The notes: generated by a model from the sequence alone, not told the origin. Numbered from the stretch's first letter, positions 27,671-36,525 are shown. The stretch: DNA of 64,000 nucleotides from Bradyrhizobium sp. LTSP885 (GCF_000938305.1 NZ_JYMT01000042.1:186001-250000); one strand, 5' to 3'. Numbers and translations are program-made.

Positions 27671-27776
27671 CTAGAGCGTTTTCGGTTCTGATTGCATCAG
27701 AACCGCAGCTCTAGATTCTTGTTTTGACGTGTTTTCTTCACGCGAACCGGTGTCCACTTCGCTCGAAAACACTTTG
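27671..27776. repeat. CTAGAGC-type intergenic repeat, copy 2
   Basis: The same element as 17239-17345, in the same orientation, with the hairpin GGTTCTGATTGCATCAGAACC and the block GTTTTCTTCACGCGAACCGG. It lies between the M23 gene start and the efp stop, 5 nt beyond the latter, so it could end efp transcription. Confidence 0.85.
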
Positions 27777-27781
27777 GCCGC

Positions 27782-28348
27782 CTAATCCTTGGCGCGTTCA
27801 ACGTAGGAACCGTCCTCGGTCATGACAACGATGCGCGTGCCCGTGGCGACGTGCGGTGGCACGCCGGTGCGGACGCCATTGGAGAGGATCGCTGGCTTGT
27901 AGGAGGAGGAGGCGGTCTGGCCCTTGGTCACCGGCTCGGTCTCGACAACTTCCAGCGTCACGCGCTGGGGCAATTGAATCGCGACCGGATTGCCGTCGTG
28001 CATCGAGAGCTTCACGGTCATGTTTTCCTGCAGGTATGGCGCCGACGATCCCACGGTCTCCTTGGAGACCTGCACCTGGTCGTAATTCTCGCCATTCATG
28101 AAGTGGAAGCCGTCGCCGTCTTCATAGAGGAAGTTGTAGTTCTGGTCCTCGACGGTGGCCTTCTCGACCTGGTCGGTGGTCTTGTAGCGCTCCGCGACCT
28201 TCACCCCATCGCCGATGCGGCGCATTTCGATCTGGCTGACCGGGGTGCCCTTGCCCGGGTGAATATTCTCGGCTGACAGCACCACATAGAGCTTGCCGTC
28301 CTGCTCGATGATGTTGCCCTTGCGGATGGAGCTGGCGATGACTTTCAA
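27782..28348 (-). CDS. efp: Elongation factor P
   Basis: EF-P relieves ribosome stalling at polyproline stretches. The 188-residue protein has the three beta-barrel domains and the loop HPGKGTP with the lysine (Lys33) that is beta-lysylated in bacteria having EpmA and EpmB. Both modification genes follow divergently at 28671 and 29720. The C-terminus ends ERAKD. It has normal length and no unusual residues. Confidence 0.97.
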   Translation of the reverse strand: MKVIASSIRKGNIIEQDGKLYVVLSAENIHPGKGTPVSQIEMRRIGDGVKVAERYKTTDQVEKATVEDQNYNFLYEDGDGFHFMNGENYDQVQVSKETVGSSAPYLQENMTVKLSMHDGNPVAIQLPQRVTLEVVETEPVTKGQTASSSYKPAILSNGVRTGVPPHVATGTRIVVMTEDGSYVERAKD

Positions 28349-28670
28349 AGGTGTTTTCCTGAATTTGACGGCCGTGGACGCAAACCGAATGGGCTGTCCC
28401 TAGAGCCATGGGGCGATTTCGGGCTGCAACATACTGATTTGTCCCTGAGATGCCAGCCTTTTGCGGCCGATTTCGGCCGGTTGCCAAGGTTCAGTCAGGG
28501 GCGCATGGACAAGGCGGGCGTCTTTCGACATGAAGGGACGAATTCCCGCGCGTTTCCGTGAGATGTCAGGCTATGCCAGTCGTCAATTGGCTTAATTTCA
28601 ATGGCTTGCACTTGTTTCCTCAACAAGATGGCGGGCGTCTTGATGTCGATTCCAGAAAGCCGGAGGCGGC
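28349..28670. other. Intergenic region between efp and epmA (322 bp)
   Basis: Divergent promoter region. I see no gene, repeat or convincing hairpin in it. The short minus-strand frame at 28495-28695 has no ribosome site. Confidence 0.5.
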
Positions 28671-29723
28671 ATGACCGTACAGGACAAGCCCTCACCCTGG
28701 TGGACAGCGGCGCGCTATGCCGACCGCAGGCCGTTCCTGCTGGCGCGGAGCGCGATCACAAAGGCGGTCAGGGCCTGGTTCGAGGAGCAGGGCTTTGCCG
28801 AGGTCGAGACCGGGGTCCTCCAGATATCTCCGGGCAACGAGACGCATCTCCATGCGCCACGCACCGAGCTGATTCTGGCCGACGGCTCACATGCGACGCG
28901 ATTCTTGCGCACCTCGCCGGAGTTCGCCTGCAAGAAGCTGCTCGTAGCCGGTGAAGCGAAAATCTACGAGTTCGCGCGGGTGTTCCGCGACCGCGAGCGT
29001 GGCGATCTGCATTTGCCCGAATTCACCATGCTGGAATGGTACCGCGCCAATGCGGGCTACGACGCCATCATGGCCGACACGATCGTCGTGATCGCCCACG
29101 CCGCGCAGGCTACCGGGATCGGGCCGTTCTCGTTCCGCGGCAGGACCGCCGACCCCTTCGCCGAACCGGAACTGCTGACCGTGGCTGCGGCCTTCGAGCG
29201 GTTTTCGGCCATCGATCTCCTGGCGACGATTGCCGGCGGCGAGGGCGATCGGGCGGCGCTGGCGGCGGCCGCGAGCGGGCGGGTGCGGATCGCGGACGAC
29301 GACACCTGGTCCGATATCTTCAGCAAGGTGCTGGTCGAGCATGTCGAGCCCAATCTGGGGCAGGGCCGGTTGACCGTGCTGTTCGAATACCCGTCACCGG
29401 AAGCCGCGCTGGCCCGCACCAAGTCCGGCGATCCGCGGGTGGCGGAGCGCTTCGAGGTCTATGCCTGCGGCGTCGAGCTTGCCAACGGCTTTGGCGAGTT
29501 GACCGATGCCGCCGAGCAGCGCCATCGTTTCACCGCCGCGATGGACGAGAAGGCCCGCCGCTACGGCGAGCGCTATCCGCTCGACGAGGATTTCATCGCC
29601 GCGGTCGGCCAGATGCCGGAGGCGAGCGGCGTCGCACTCGGGTTCGACCGGCTGGTGATGCTGGCGAGCGGCGCACCCAGGATTGACCAGGTGGTCTGGA
29701 CCCCGCCTGCAGGAGAGACATGA
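28671..29723 (+). CDS. epmA: EF-P lysine ligase EpmA (GenX/PoxA)
   Basis: EpmA, a class II lysyl-tRNA-synthetase paralogue without the anticodon domain, attaches (R)-beta-lysine to EF-P. The 350-residue length, the motif 2 region FARVFRDRERGDLHLPEFTMLEWY, the GVELANGFGELTD segment and motif 3 ASGVALGFDRLVML all fit. ATG at 28671 has CGGAGG 6 nt upstream. Its stop overlaps the epmB start (ATGA), coupling the two modification enzymes. Confidence 0.96.
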   Translation: MTVQDKPSPWWTAARYADRRPFLLARSAITKAVRAWFEEQGFAEVETGVLQISPGNETHLHAPRTELILADGSHATRFLRTSPEFACKKLLVAGEAKIYEFARVFRDRERGDLHLPEFTMLEWYRANAGYDAIMADTIVVIAHAAQATGIGPFSFRGRTADPFAEPELLTVAAAFERFSAIDLLATIAGGEGDRAALAAAASGRVRIADDDTWSDIFSKVLVEHVEPNLGQGRLTVLFEYPSPEAALARTKSGDPRVAERFEVYACGVELANGFGELTDAAEQRHRFTAAMDEKARRYGERYPLDEDFIAAVGQMPEASGVALGFDRLVMLASGAPRIDQVVWTPPAGET

Positions 29724-30811
29724 ACAGGATCGATCCCAAACTGGCGGCGACGCTGCGCCAGCCGCGTGACCTCATCGAGGCCGGTCTCGCGCCGGCCTCG
29801 GCGCTTGCCGACCTGGAAAAGGTGGCGGCGCGCTATGCGGTCGCGGTGACGCCGGAGCTAGCCGCACTGATCGATGTGGCCGATCCTGATGATCCGATTG
29901 CGCGGCAGTTCGTCCCGAGCGCCGAGGAGCTCGTCGAGCAGCCCGGCGAGACGGCCGACCCGATCGGCGACGATGCGCATTCGCCCGTTTCCGGGATCGT
30001 GCACCGCTATCCCGATCGGGTGCTGTTCAAGCTCGTCCACGTCTGCGCGGTGTATTGCCGGTTCTGTTTCCGCCGCGAAATGGTCGGACCGGGCAAGGCT
30101 ACGGCCTTGTCTGATGACGCCTATCGCGCGGCGCTGGATTACATCCGCAAGCATCAGGAGATCTGGGAAGTGATCCTGACCGGTGGCGATCCCTTGATGC
30201 TGTCGCCGCGCAGGCTGTCGGAGATCATGGCCGATCTCGCCGGGATCGACCATGTGAAGATCATCCGCATCCATACAAGGGTGCCGATTGCCGATCCGGA
30301 GCGGATCAATGCCGACATGATCGCGGCACTGCGTTGCGACGGTGCGACAACCTGGATCGCGGTCCACGCCAACCATCCGCGCGAGCTGACCGCGAATGCC
30401 CGCGCGGCCTGTGCGCGCCTCACTGGCGCCGGAATCCCGCTGGTCAGCCAGTCCGTGCTGTTGCGCGGGGTCAATGACGATGCCGCCACGCTGACAGCCC
30501 TGATGCGGGCGTTCGTCGAGTGCCGGATCAAGCCGTATTACCTGCACCACGGCGATCTCGCGCCGGGCACCGCGCATCTGCGTACCACGATCGAGGCCGG
30601 GCAGGAATTGATGCGGGCCCTGCGCGGGCGCGTCTCAGGCCTGTGCCAGCCGGATTACGTGCTCGATATCCCCGGCGGCCATGGCAAGGCGCCGATCGGG
30701 CCGACCTATTTGTCGCAGTCAGCTTCCCGCGAACGTGAAGATTCCGCGGAACGGCGGTATCGTATCGTCGATTATTGCGGTGACGTTCACGTGTACCCGC
30801 CTGAAACATGA
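29720..30811 (+). CDS. epmB: EF-P beta-lysylation protein EpmB (lysine 2,3-aminomutase family)
   Basis: EpmB is a radical-SAM, PLP-dependent enzyme converting (S)-alpha-lysine into (R)-beta-lysine for EpmA. The 363-residue protein has the cluster motif CAVYCRFC (Cys109, Cys113, Cys116), a conserved LTGGDPLML stretch and the C-terminal PLP region DIPGGHGKAPIGP. It overlaps epmA by 4 bp. No epmC hydroxylase is visible, which is usual outside gammaproteobacteria. Confidence 0.95.
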   Translation: MNRIDPKLAATLRQPRDLIEAGLAPASALADLEKVAARYAVAVTPELAALIDVADPDDPIARQFVPSAEELVEQPGETADPIGDDAHSPVSGIVHRYPDRVLFKLVHVCAVYCRFCFRREMVGPGKATALSDDAYRAALDYIRKHQEIWEVILTGGDPLMLSPRRLSEIMADLAGIDHVKIIRIHTRVPIADPERINADMIAALRCDGATTWIAVHANHPRELTANARAACARLTGAGIPLVSQSVLLRGVNDDAATLTALMRAFVECRIKPYYLHHGDLAPGTAHLRTTIEAGQELMRALRGRVSGLCQPDYVLDIPGGHGKAPIGPTYLSQSASREREDSAERRYRIVDYCGDVHVYPPET

Positions 30812-31054
30812 GCCGGCGATGAGCCGGGCCGGGGACGGACGGCAGGGGCCGCCGGGGGACGCGGCAGAAGCGGGATCGAGAATGCTGTGATGCCCGGATT
30901 CTTTGTGGTGCCGGCCGGCGCGGGAATCTGGCTACTTAGCGCGATGGCCGATATACGGAAGGTGCAGGATTGCGCAGCACGCGGGCGACGCAACTGCGCG
31001 ACCATCGATGCCCCGAACGGGCGCGATCAAAGGGCTGAGAAGCGGAGACGCGAG

Positions 31055-31315
31055 ATGCGGAAAACAGTTTTGTCGTTGGCGTTGCTGGTTGCTGTCGGGG
31101 CCACCCAGATCCTGGCGCAACAGGCGTTGGCGCAGCAGGGCGGATCGTCCACCGCGCAGAAGGGCGGCCAATTGCCCCCGGCGCCGGTCGGCCACCGCCA
31201 GCCGCGGGCCGGCGATGTGCCGAGCGAGAAGAATCTGAGCAATCCGAACGATCCGGCGAACAAGGAAGACGCCGCGCTGGACAAGAAGATCAAGAGCATC
31301 TGCCGCGGCTGCTAG
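31055..31315 (+). CDS. Small secreted protein, unknown function
   Basis: An 86-residue protein with a signal peptide (MRKTVLSLALLVAVGATQIL, cleavage near ALA-QQ). The mature part is Gln/Gly/Pro-rich and ends KKIKSICRGC with two cysteines. AGCGGAGA lies upstream of the ATG. Conserved domains are not recognisable. Confidence 0.72.
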   Translation: MRKTVLSLALLVAVGATQILAQQALAQQGGSSTAQKGGQLPPAPVGHRQPRAGDVPSEKNLSNPNDPANKEDAALDKKIKSICRGC

Positions 31316-31396
31316 CCGGGACAGGAGGCAGGCGGAGCGCGACATCGCGCGCCCCGCCGTTGGCGCTCAATCCAACCCTCAATCCATCTTGCCGCG

Positions 31397-32482
31397 TCAG
31401 GCCGTGAGCTCCTTCAGGCTGCCTCGTCGCGCGCCTCGCCGGGCCGCGACGGCGTCAGCCAACTGCTTCAGCACAGTAACTGTCGTATCCCAGTCGATGC
31501 AGCCGTCGGTGATGCTCTGGCCATAGGTCAGCGCGGTGCCTGGTACGACGTCCTGGCGACCCGCGACCAGATTGCTCTCGATCATCGTGCCGACGATGCG
31601 CTGCTCGCCGCCCGCGATCTGGCGAGCGATATCGGCAGCCACCAGCGGCTGGTTCTCCGGCTTCTTGCTCGAGTTGGCGTGGCTGGTGTCGATCATCAAC
31701 CGTGGCACAACGCCGGCGCGGCCGAGTTCGGCCGAGGCAGCATCGACGCTGGCGGCGTCATAGTTCGGCGCGCGGCCGCCGCGCAGGATGACGTGGCAGT
31801 CCTCGTTGCCGCTGGTCGCCGCGATCGCCGATCGGCCGCCCTTGGTCACCGCCATGAAGTGATGCGGGTGCGAGGCCGACTGCACCGCGTCCGCCGCGAT
31901 CCGAACGCCACCGTCGGTGCCGTTCTTGAAGCCGACCGGGCAAGACAATCCCGACGCCAGTTCGCGATGGATCTGGCTCTCGGTGGTGCGCGCCCCGATC
32001 GCCGCCCACGACACGAGGTCGGCGATGTATTGCGGCGTCGTCATGTCGAGGAATTCGGTGCCGGCCGGCAGGCCGAGATTGTTCACCGCCGACAGCACGC
32101 TGCGGGCCAGGCGGAGCCCCTTGTTGATGTCGAAACTGCCATCGAGATCGGGATCGTTGATCAGGCCCTTCCAGCCGACGGTGGTGCGCGGCTTCTCGAA
32201 ATAGACCCGCATCACGATCTCGAGGCGGTCGGCGAGCTGTTCGCGCAGGCCGGCGAGGCGCTCGGCATAGTCGACGGCCGCCGCGGGATCGTGGATCGAG
32301 CAGGGGCCGACGACGACCAGCAGGCGGTCATCGGTTCCGTGCAGGATCGCGTGGATGGCGTTGCGGGCGCCCATCACGACCCGCGTCGCCGTCAGGGTGC
32401 GCGGGACCTCCCGCATCACCTCTTCGGGCGTACTCAGCTCTTTCAGTTCCTTGATCCGAAGATCGTCTGTTGTGCTCAACAC
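31397..32482 (-). CDS. aroG: 3-deoxy-7-phosphoheptulonate synthase, AroG type
   Basis: The enzyme makes DAHP from erythrose-4-phosphate and PEP, the first step of the shikimate pathway. The 361-residue protein is of the type I-alpha (AroF/G/H) class: VVGPCSIHDP near residue 65, KPRTTVGWKGLINDP, DMTTPQYIADLVSWAAIGARTTES, GFKNGTDG and DTSHANSSKKPE. The start is GTG at 32482, since AAAGGAG lies 8 nt upstream; longer in-frame starts would overlap the attenuator. The gene is preceded by a leader peptide and terminator (32519-32648), so expression probably responds to aromatic aminoacyl-tRNA. Confidence 0.95.
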   Translation of the reverse strand: MLSTTDDLRIKELKELSTPEEVMREVPRTLTATRVVMGARNAIHAILHGTDDRLLVVVGPCSIHDPAAAVDYAERLAGLREQLADRLEIVMRVYFEKPRTTVGWKGLINDPDLDGSFDINKGLRLARSVLSAVNNLGLPAGTEFLDMTTPQYIADLVSWAAIGARTTESQIHRELASGLSCPVGFKNGTDGGVRIAADAVQSASHPHHFMAVTKGGRSAIAATSGNEDCHVILRGGRAPNYDAASVDAASAELGRAGVVPRLMIDTSHANSSKKPENQPLVAADIARQIAGGEQRIVGTMIESNLVAGRQDVVPGTALTYGQSITDGCIDWDTTVTVLKQLADAVAARRGARRGSLKELTA

Positions 32483-32518
32483 GGCTTGGCTCCTTTGGGG
32501 ACTGGGACCTGCCGGCAC

Positions 32519-32546
32519 AAAAAAAGCCGCCAGGATCTGGCGGCTT
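32519..32546 (-). terminator. aroG attenuator terminator
   Basis: On the minus strand the hairpin arms are AGCCGCCAG and CTGGCGGCT, with a 3-nt loop and a run of seven T at 32525-32519. It sits between the leader ORF and aroG. Its first arm can also pair with CTGGCGGC at 32600-32593 in the leader ORF, giving an alternative antiterminator. Confidence 0.85.
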
Positions 32547-32570
32547 GGTTCGGACTTATGCTGCAATTCT

Positions 32571-32648
32571 TTAGATTGAGCGTGATCCTCCTGCCGCCAG
32601 CAAGCTGTCGTAGCTAAAGTACCAATAGCTGGTGGCGGCGGTGATCAT
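32571..32648 (-). CDS. aroG leader peptide (25 residues, aromatic-rich)
   Basis: The 26-codon ORF begins ATG ATC ACC and encodes MITAATSYWYFSYD followed by eleven more residues ending in RSI, stopping at TAA 32571-32573. Five of six residues at 8-13 are aromatic (Tyr, Trp, Tyr, Phe, Ser, Tyr), exactly the pattern expected of a sensor for Tyr, Phe and Trp supply. Ribosome stalling there would leave CTGGCGGC (codons 17-19) free to pair with the first arm of the terminator and let aroG be read. A likely promoter places the transcript start at or just before the ATG, so the ORF may be leaderless. It is 25 residues long, typical of leader peptides. Confidence 0.82.
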   Translation of the reverse strand: MITAATSYWYFSYDSLLAAGGSRSI

Positions 32649-32656
32649 GGGGCGGC

Positions 32657-32685
32657 TCTATAGCGCACGGATTTTGGCTTGTCAT
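32657..32685 (-). promoter_or_regulatory. Candidate aroG leader promoter
   Basis: On the minus strand ATGACA (32685-32680) and TATAGA (32662-32657) are separated by 17 bp. The -10 box ends 8 nt before the leader ATG, so the transcript should start within a few bases of it. Confidence 0.55.
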
Positions 32686-32715
32686 CCAAAATCCGACAGC
32701 GCCGGACTTGTCCCT

Positions 32716-33291
32716 CTATGAGGCGTTGCGTGCCGCCAGCGCCATGCCGATCAGGGAGGCGCCGCCGAACATTAGGTTAAGGCCGACGAGCAGACCGAGC
32801 GCCCATTCCGCGGAGCCCGGCAGGCCGGCAATGATGAAGAAAGCGATCACGATGTCCATCAGGCCTGCGATCAGCAGCCACGACCAGCGCCCGGACAATT
32901 CGCGGCGATGCTCCAGCGCGTACATGATGGTGGTGACGCCCTCGGCGAGGAAATAGGCGCCGACCACGATGGTCAGCGTCAGCACGCCCTGGACGGGGCG
33001 CGTCAGCAGCACCAGGCCGGCGAGAACGGCGAGGGCCGCCGAGATCAGCGACCACCAGAAGCCCGGCATGTTGCGGGCCCAGAAGGTCACGATCAGCCCG
33101 CCGACGCCGGAGATCAGGAACATCCAGCCGAGCATGATGGTGACGGCGAGGCTCGCCAGCGGCGGCACGATGACAGCCGCGATGCCGAGGATGACGAGCA
33201 GGATGCCTTCGAACAGGAAGGCCTTCCAGTGCTCCTTGACCGCGGCGCTCAGCTCCGACCTCAGCTTGTCGAGGTTGTTGGAAAGGGTCAT
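32716..33291 (-). CDS. HdeD family membrane protein
   Basis: A 191-residue protein with about six transmembrane helices in three hairpin repeats (for example FLFEGILLVILGIAAVIVPP and TIMLGWMFLISGVGGLIVTF), the layout of the HdeD/DUF308 family linked to acid resistance in enterics. The gene is monocistronic or the first of a transcript leading to aroG, though aroG has its own leader. The function in alphaproteobacteria is not established. Confidence 0.88.
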   Translation of the reverse strand: MTLSNNLDKLRSELSAAVKEHWKAFLFEGILLVILGIAAVIVPPLASLAVTIMLGWMFLISGVGGLIVTFWARNMPGFWWSLISAALAVLAGLVLLTRPVQGVLTLTIVVGAYFLAEGVTTIMYALEHRRELSGRWSWLLIAGLMDIVIAFFIIAGLPGSAEWALGLLVGLNLMFGGASLIGMALAARNAS

Positions 33292-33326
33292 CGCGGCTCT
33301 CCCGGTGTCGGAGCGTGAGCGCTACC

Positions 33327-34364
33327 CTAGCCCGGACCGGGTGCCGACGAAAAGCCCTGCGGCGCCGTTCGCATTCGGTTGCGGCCGAGAAAGTAGACCG
33401 TCGTGGTCGCGATCAGGAGGGCAAGACCGATCAGGATCGACGTGAAGCCGATCGGAACCAGGATGAACGAGGCATTGCGCTCGGGGTTGACGTACCAGTG
33501 ATGCAGCGAGGTGAGCAGGAAGGCGACGCCGGCAAAGCCTGCGCCGCTGCCGATCAGCAGGAGTGCCCACATCCGCCGCAACTGGCTGAGCCGCTCGCGC
33601 GCAAGTTCGGTGCGCGGTGCGTGATGCCTGCCGACGCGCCGTACCAGCCGTATCGCGAAGCCGATTGAAGAGAAGCCGATCAGCACGCTCGCAGAACCCA
33701 GCAACAGTCGCGCCGTTGAACTGAGGTCTGGATTGCGCTGCAGGGAGAGCAACGGAAAGTCGAACGCCGCATGCAGCGCGATCGGCGCGAACAGCACCAG
33801 CGCCCAGCTTGAGATGCGCTGCCAGTCGCGGTTGCGCCGGTGCGCGCCGAGTGCGCCGCCCGAGCGGGCGATCGCAAGGTAAGCGCCGGCGATGACGCCG
33901 AGCGAACCATGGAAGGGGACGGTCAGCACACTGCGCAGGGCCGCGAGCGCGCGCCACATGTCCTTGTGCTGGACCAGATAGGCGAGGTTTTCATAGGCGG
34001 CAAAGCCAAGTCCGGCCGCGGCGCCATAGACCACCGTATCCATCGGGTCGGCGAAGGCGCGGCGCCGCGCCGAGATGGCGACGATGACGAGGACCTTGAC
34101 GATTTCTTCCGGCGCCGCGACGCCGAACAGCGAGCGGACCGCCTGCGTCATCCAGGGATTGCCGGGAATCGCGAGTAGCGCGTTGAACGGCACCCGCGCC
34201 AGGCCCAGCAGCGAAATGCTGGCCGCGCCGAGCACGAAGGCCAGCCACACCTGGGTGGGCGGCCCAGGGCGCTCGTCGGCGGCGATCACCAGCCAAAGCA
34301 CCAGCAACGCAGGCGCGATGGCGGCGACGCCAATCACAGTCGGAAGTGACTCAAGCAACCACAT
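33327..34364 (-). CDS. PrsW-like intramembrane protease family protein
   Basis: A 345-residue multipass membrane protein. The PrsW/glutamic-protease motifs are present: APEEIVKVLVIVAI (EExxK), YENLAYL, VPFHGSLGVIAGAYLA and LHAAFDFPL. PrsW cleaves an anti-sigma factor in Bacillus; targets in rhizobia are unknown. I start at ATG 34364 (MWLLESLPTVIG, start of the first helix); an in-frame GTG at 34457 would add 31 basic residues. The C-terminal ~100 residues add further helices and a charged linker. It is followed 35 bp later by the hdeD gene. Confidence 0.82.
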   Translation of the reverse strand: MWLLESLPTVIGVAAIAPALLVLWLVIAADERPGPPTQVWLAFVLGAASISLLGLARVPFNALLAIPGNPWMTQAVRSLFGVAAPEEIVKVLVIVAISARRRAFADPMDTVVYGAAAGLGFAAYENLAYLVQHKDMWRALAALRSVLTVPFHGSLGVIAGAYLAIARSGGALGAHRRNRDWQRISSWALVLFAPIALHAAFDFPLLSLQRNPDLSSTARLLLGSASVLIGFSSIGFAIRLVRRVGRHHAPRTELARERLSQLRRMWALLLIGSGAGFAGVAFLLTSLHHWYVNPERNASFILVPIGFTSILIGLALLIATTTVYFLGRNRMRTAPQGFSSAPGPG

Positions 34365-34560
34365 GAACGAAATCTGACCTCGCTTTGGACGAAAATGGCC
34401 ATAAATCCAGCGCTTTGCAAGTCGGTCCGCCGCCGTGGGCCCGTATTCGGAACTCACATTCTGCTGTAGCTGACGGTTGGCTTCAGACGCGCGAGGATCA
34501 AGCGGCGCGATGAACGGCGTGGTAGACGTGCATTGTTGTTCAGACGGGAGGCGTTGCCGG

Positions 34561-34779
34561 GTGCTGTTACGTGGAGCGGAGACTCATGCGCGGTCGATCC
34601 TCAAGGCCGTCAGCTGGCGGACGCTGGGAACTCTCGACACCTTTGCGATCAGCTGGTTCATGACCGGCAAGGTCGCGATCGCAGGCTCGATCGCCGGGCT
34701 CGAAATCGTGACCAAGATCGCCTGGTACTATGTGCACGAGCGGGTCTGGGCGGTGGTTCCGTTTGGACGGCGCGCCTAA
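34561..34779 (+). CDS. DUF2061 membrane protein
   Basis: A 72-residue protein matching the DUF2061 family: ETHARSILKAVSWRTLGTLDTF, SWFMTGKVAIAGSIAGLEIV and KIAWYYVHERVW. Two transmembrane segments are predicted. The start is GTG 34561, with GGGAGG about 8 nt upstream; upstream in-frame ATGs lack family similarity. The function is unknown, though the fold often occurs in sulfur-assimilation gene neighbourhoods. Confidence 0.85.
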   Translation: MLLRGAETHARSILKAVSWRTLGTLDTFAISWFMTGKVAIAGSIAGLEIVTKIAWYYVHERVWAVVPFGRRA

Positions 34780-34786
34780 AGCGCGA

Positions 34787-36046
34787 TCAGCGCGGTGCGA
34801 TGGCCCCTTGGGCCGGTTGCGCCAGCAGGCGCCGGCAGGCTTCGACAAAGACTTCGGCCCCCATGACGATGTCGGCATCGTCGGTGTTTTCGGTCCAGTG
34901 ATGGCTGATGCCGCCGATCGACGGCACGAACAGCATGGCTGATGGCATGATGGTGGCGAGGGTCTGGGCGTCGTGGCCGGCACCGCTCGGCATTCGCACC
35001 GATTTGCCGCCGGCAAAGCCGGCGCTGGCTGCCTCGATCGCATCCTGGAACGCGGTGTTCATGATCGCAGGCACACCGGTTCTGATACGCTCAACCTCGA
35101 CGCTGCAACGGCCTTGTGCGGTGACCTCGGCCGCCAAGCCGCGCAGATGCGCCTCAAGCCGCGCGATCACATCAGGATCATCGTCGCGGATCTGGAACAG
35201 CATCTCGGCGCCGCCCGGAATGATGCTCGTCGCGCCGGGATCCAGGGTGATGCGGCCCGTCGTCCACACCGTGCGCGGTCCGCACAAAGCAGGGAAGCTG
35301 TCGTCGATCGCGACGCAGAATCTTGCGAGCGCCAAGCCCGCGTCCTTGCGGATCGCCATCCGCGTGGTGCCGGCATGGTTTTGCTCGCCGGTGAACGCGA
35401 TCCGGTACTGCCAGATCCCGACGATCGAGGTGACGACGCCGATCTTGAGGCCACTGCTCTCAAGCGCCTCGCCCTGCTCGATATGGGCCTCGAGATAGCC
35501 GATGTGGCGACCCGGTTCGACTTGCAGGCGTGGGCGGCCGGCGAGTCCTGCGTCCTGCAACGACTGCCGCATCGTGCGATCGCTGCTGCGGTCGCGCGCG
35601 GCATCGATATCGGCTTCGGTGACGGCACCGACATAGGAGCGGCTGCCGAGGAAATGGCCGAAATGTCCTTCCTCGTCGCACCAGGCCGCCACCTCGACCG
35701 CGCCGTTCACGCTGCTGTCGGGGTTGAGCACGCGTGCCGCTTCGAGCGCATAGATGACCCCAAGTGGGCCATCGAGCCAGCCCGCATGGTTCTGGCTTTC
35801 GAGATGCGAGCCGGCGAGCAGCTTCGGTCCCGCCTTTGCGCTACTGCCGAGAACGTTGCCGATCCCGTCGATCGTCGCGATCAGACCTGCCTCGGGGAGC
35901 CGCTGCGCAAGCCAGTCGAGCGAGCGGATATGCGGTTCCGAAAATGTCGGCTTGTGGACACCGGTCTTGTAGGCGCCGATGGCCCGGAGTGCGTTGAGGT
36001 CGGCGAGCACACGCCTGCCATCGAAGCGACCGTTGATGTCAGACAT
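34787..36046 (-). CDS. M20 family Zn-dependent amidase (allantoate/N-carbamoyl amino acid hydrolase type)
   Basis: A 419-residue M20 metallohydrolase. Metal ligands are visible: AGSHLESQ (the family usually has HxDS; here HxES), WLDGPLGV, CDEEGHFGHF, LEAHIEQGE and GGISHHWTE, with the dimerisation domain between. GAGHDAQTLA is also typical. Members hydrolyse allantoate, ureidoglycolate or N-carbamoyl-L-amino acids, releasing ammonia. ATG 36046 has AGGAA 9 nt upstream. No purine or hydantoin genes lie next to it, so the substrate is open. Confidence 0.9.
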   Translation of the reverse strand: MSDINGRFDGRRVLADLNALRAIGAYKTGVHKPTFSEPHIRSLDWLAQRLPEAGLIATIDGIGNVLGSSAKAGPKLLAGSHLESQNHAGWLDGPLGVIYALEAARVLNPDSSVNGAVEVAAWCDEEGHFGHFLGSRSYVGAVTEADIDAARDRSSDRTMRQSLQDAGLAGRPRLQVEPGRHIGYLEAHIEQGEALESSGLKIGVVTSIVGIWQYRIAFTGEQNHAGTTRMAIRKDAGLALARFCVAIDDSFPALCGPRTVWTTGRITLDPGATSIIPGGAEMLFQIRDDDPDVIARLEAHLRGLAAEVTAQGRCSVEVERIRTGVPAIMNTAFQDAIEAASAGFAGGKSVRMPSGAGHDAQTLATIMPSAMLFVPSIGGISHHWTENTDDADIVMGAEVFVEACRRLLAQPAQGAIAPR

Positions 36047-36177
36047 GATCGGGTTCCTGTTTTGCCGTTTGTGCCTCAATACCGTCTTCGTTGGATACGA
36101 TGGTCGGTCAACAGGGCAAACGATTTCTTAGCGGTTCTGCTTTTAGGTCACAGTACGAATAGCGTGAGAGTGTGAAC

Positions 36178-36525
36178 ATGTCCTCGTTCCGGAACTGGGT
36201 GAGCAGGGCTGCGGTCCTGCTTCTGCCGATCTCGCTTGGTGCCTGTGCGCAATATGCGCAATACGGCATGACGACCACCTCGGCACCATCAGGACCGGGA
36301 CCGATCGCCTGGGACGGCGCCGGACGGGATCCCAACCTCGCGCCGCCGCAACGGCATGCGCGGAACGCCTCGCCGGCTGTAGCGCAATCGACCGACAGCC
36401 GGCAGCCGTTGGCCGCTGATGACGACGAACAATTGGCGCGGAAACTCGTGATCTGCAGCACCTGCATCAAGCCCGCGACGCAGCCAAGCGACCGCCAGGA
36501 TGTGGCCAGCGTCACCAACCGGTAA
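36178..36525 (+). CDS. Small lipoprotein, unknown function
   Basis: A 115-residue protein with a signal ending in LGAC (lipobox), a Tyr/Gln-rich start (AQYAQYGM), a Pro/Ala/Gly-rich middle and a conserved-looking end with CSTC. It lies divergent from the M20 hydrolase, sharing a ~130-bp promoter gap. No family is recognised. Confidence 0.68.
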   Translation: MSSFRNWVSRAAVLLLPISLGACAQYAQYGMTTTSAPSGPGPIAWDGAGRDPNLAPPQRHARNASPAVAQSTDSRQPLAADDDEQLARKLVICSTCIKPATQPSDRQDVASVTNR

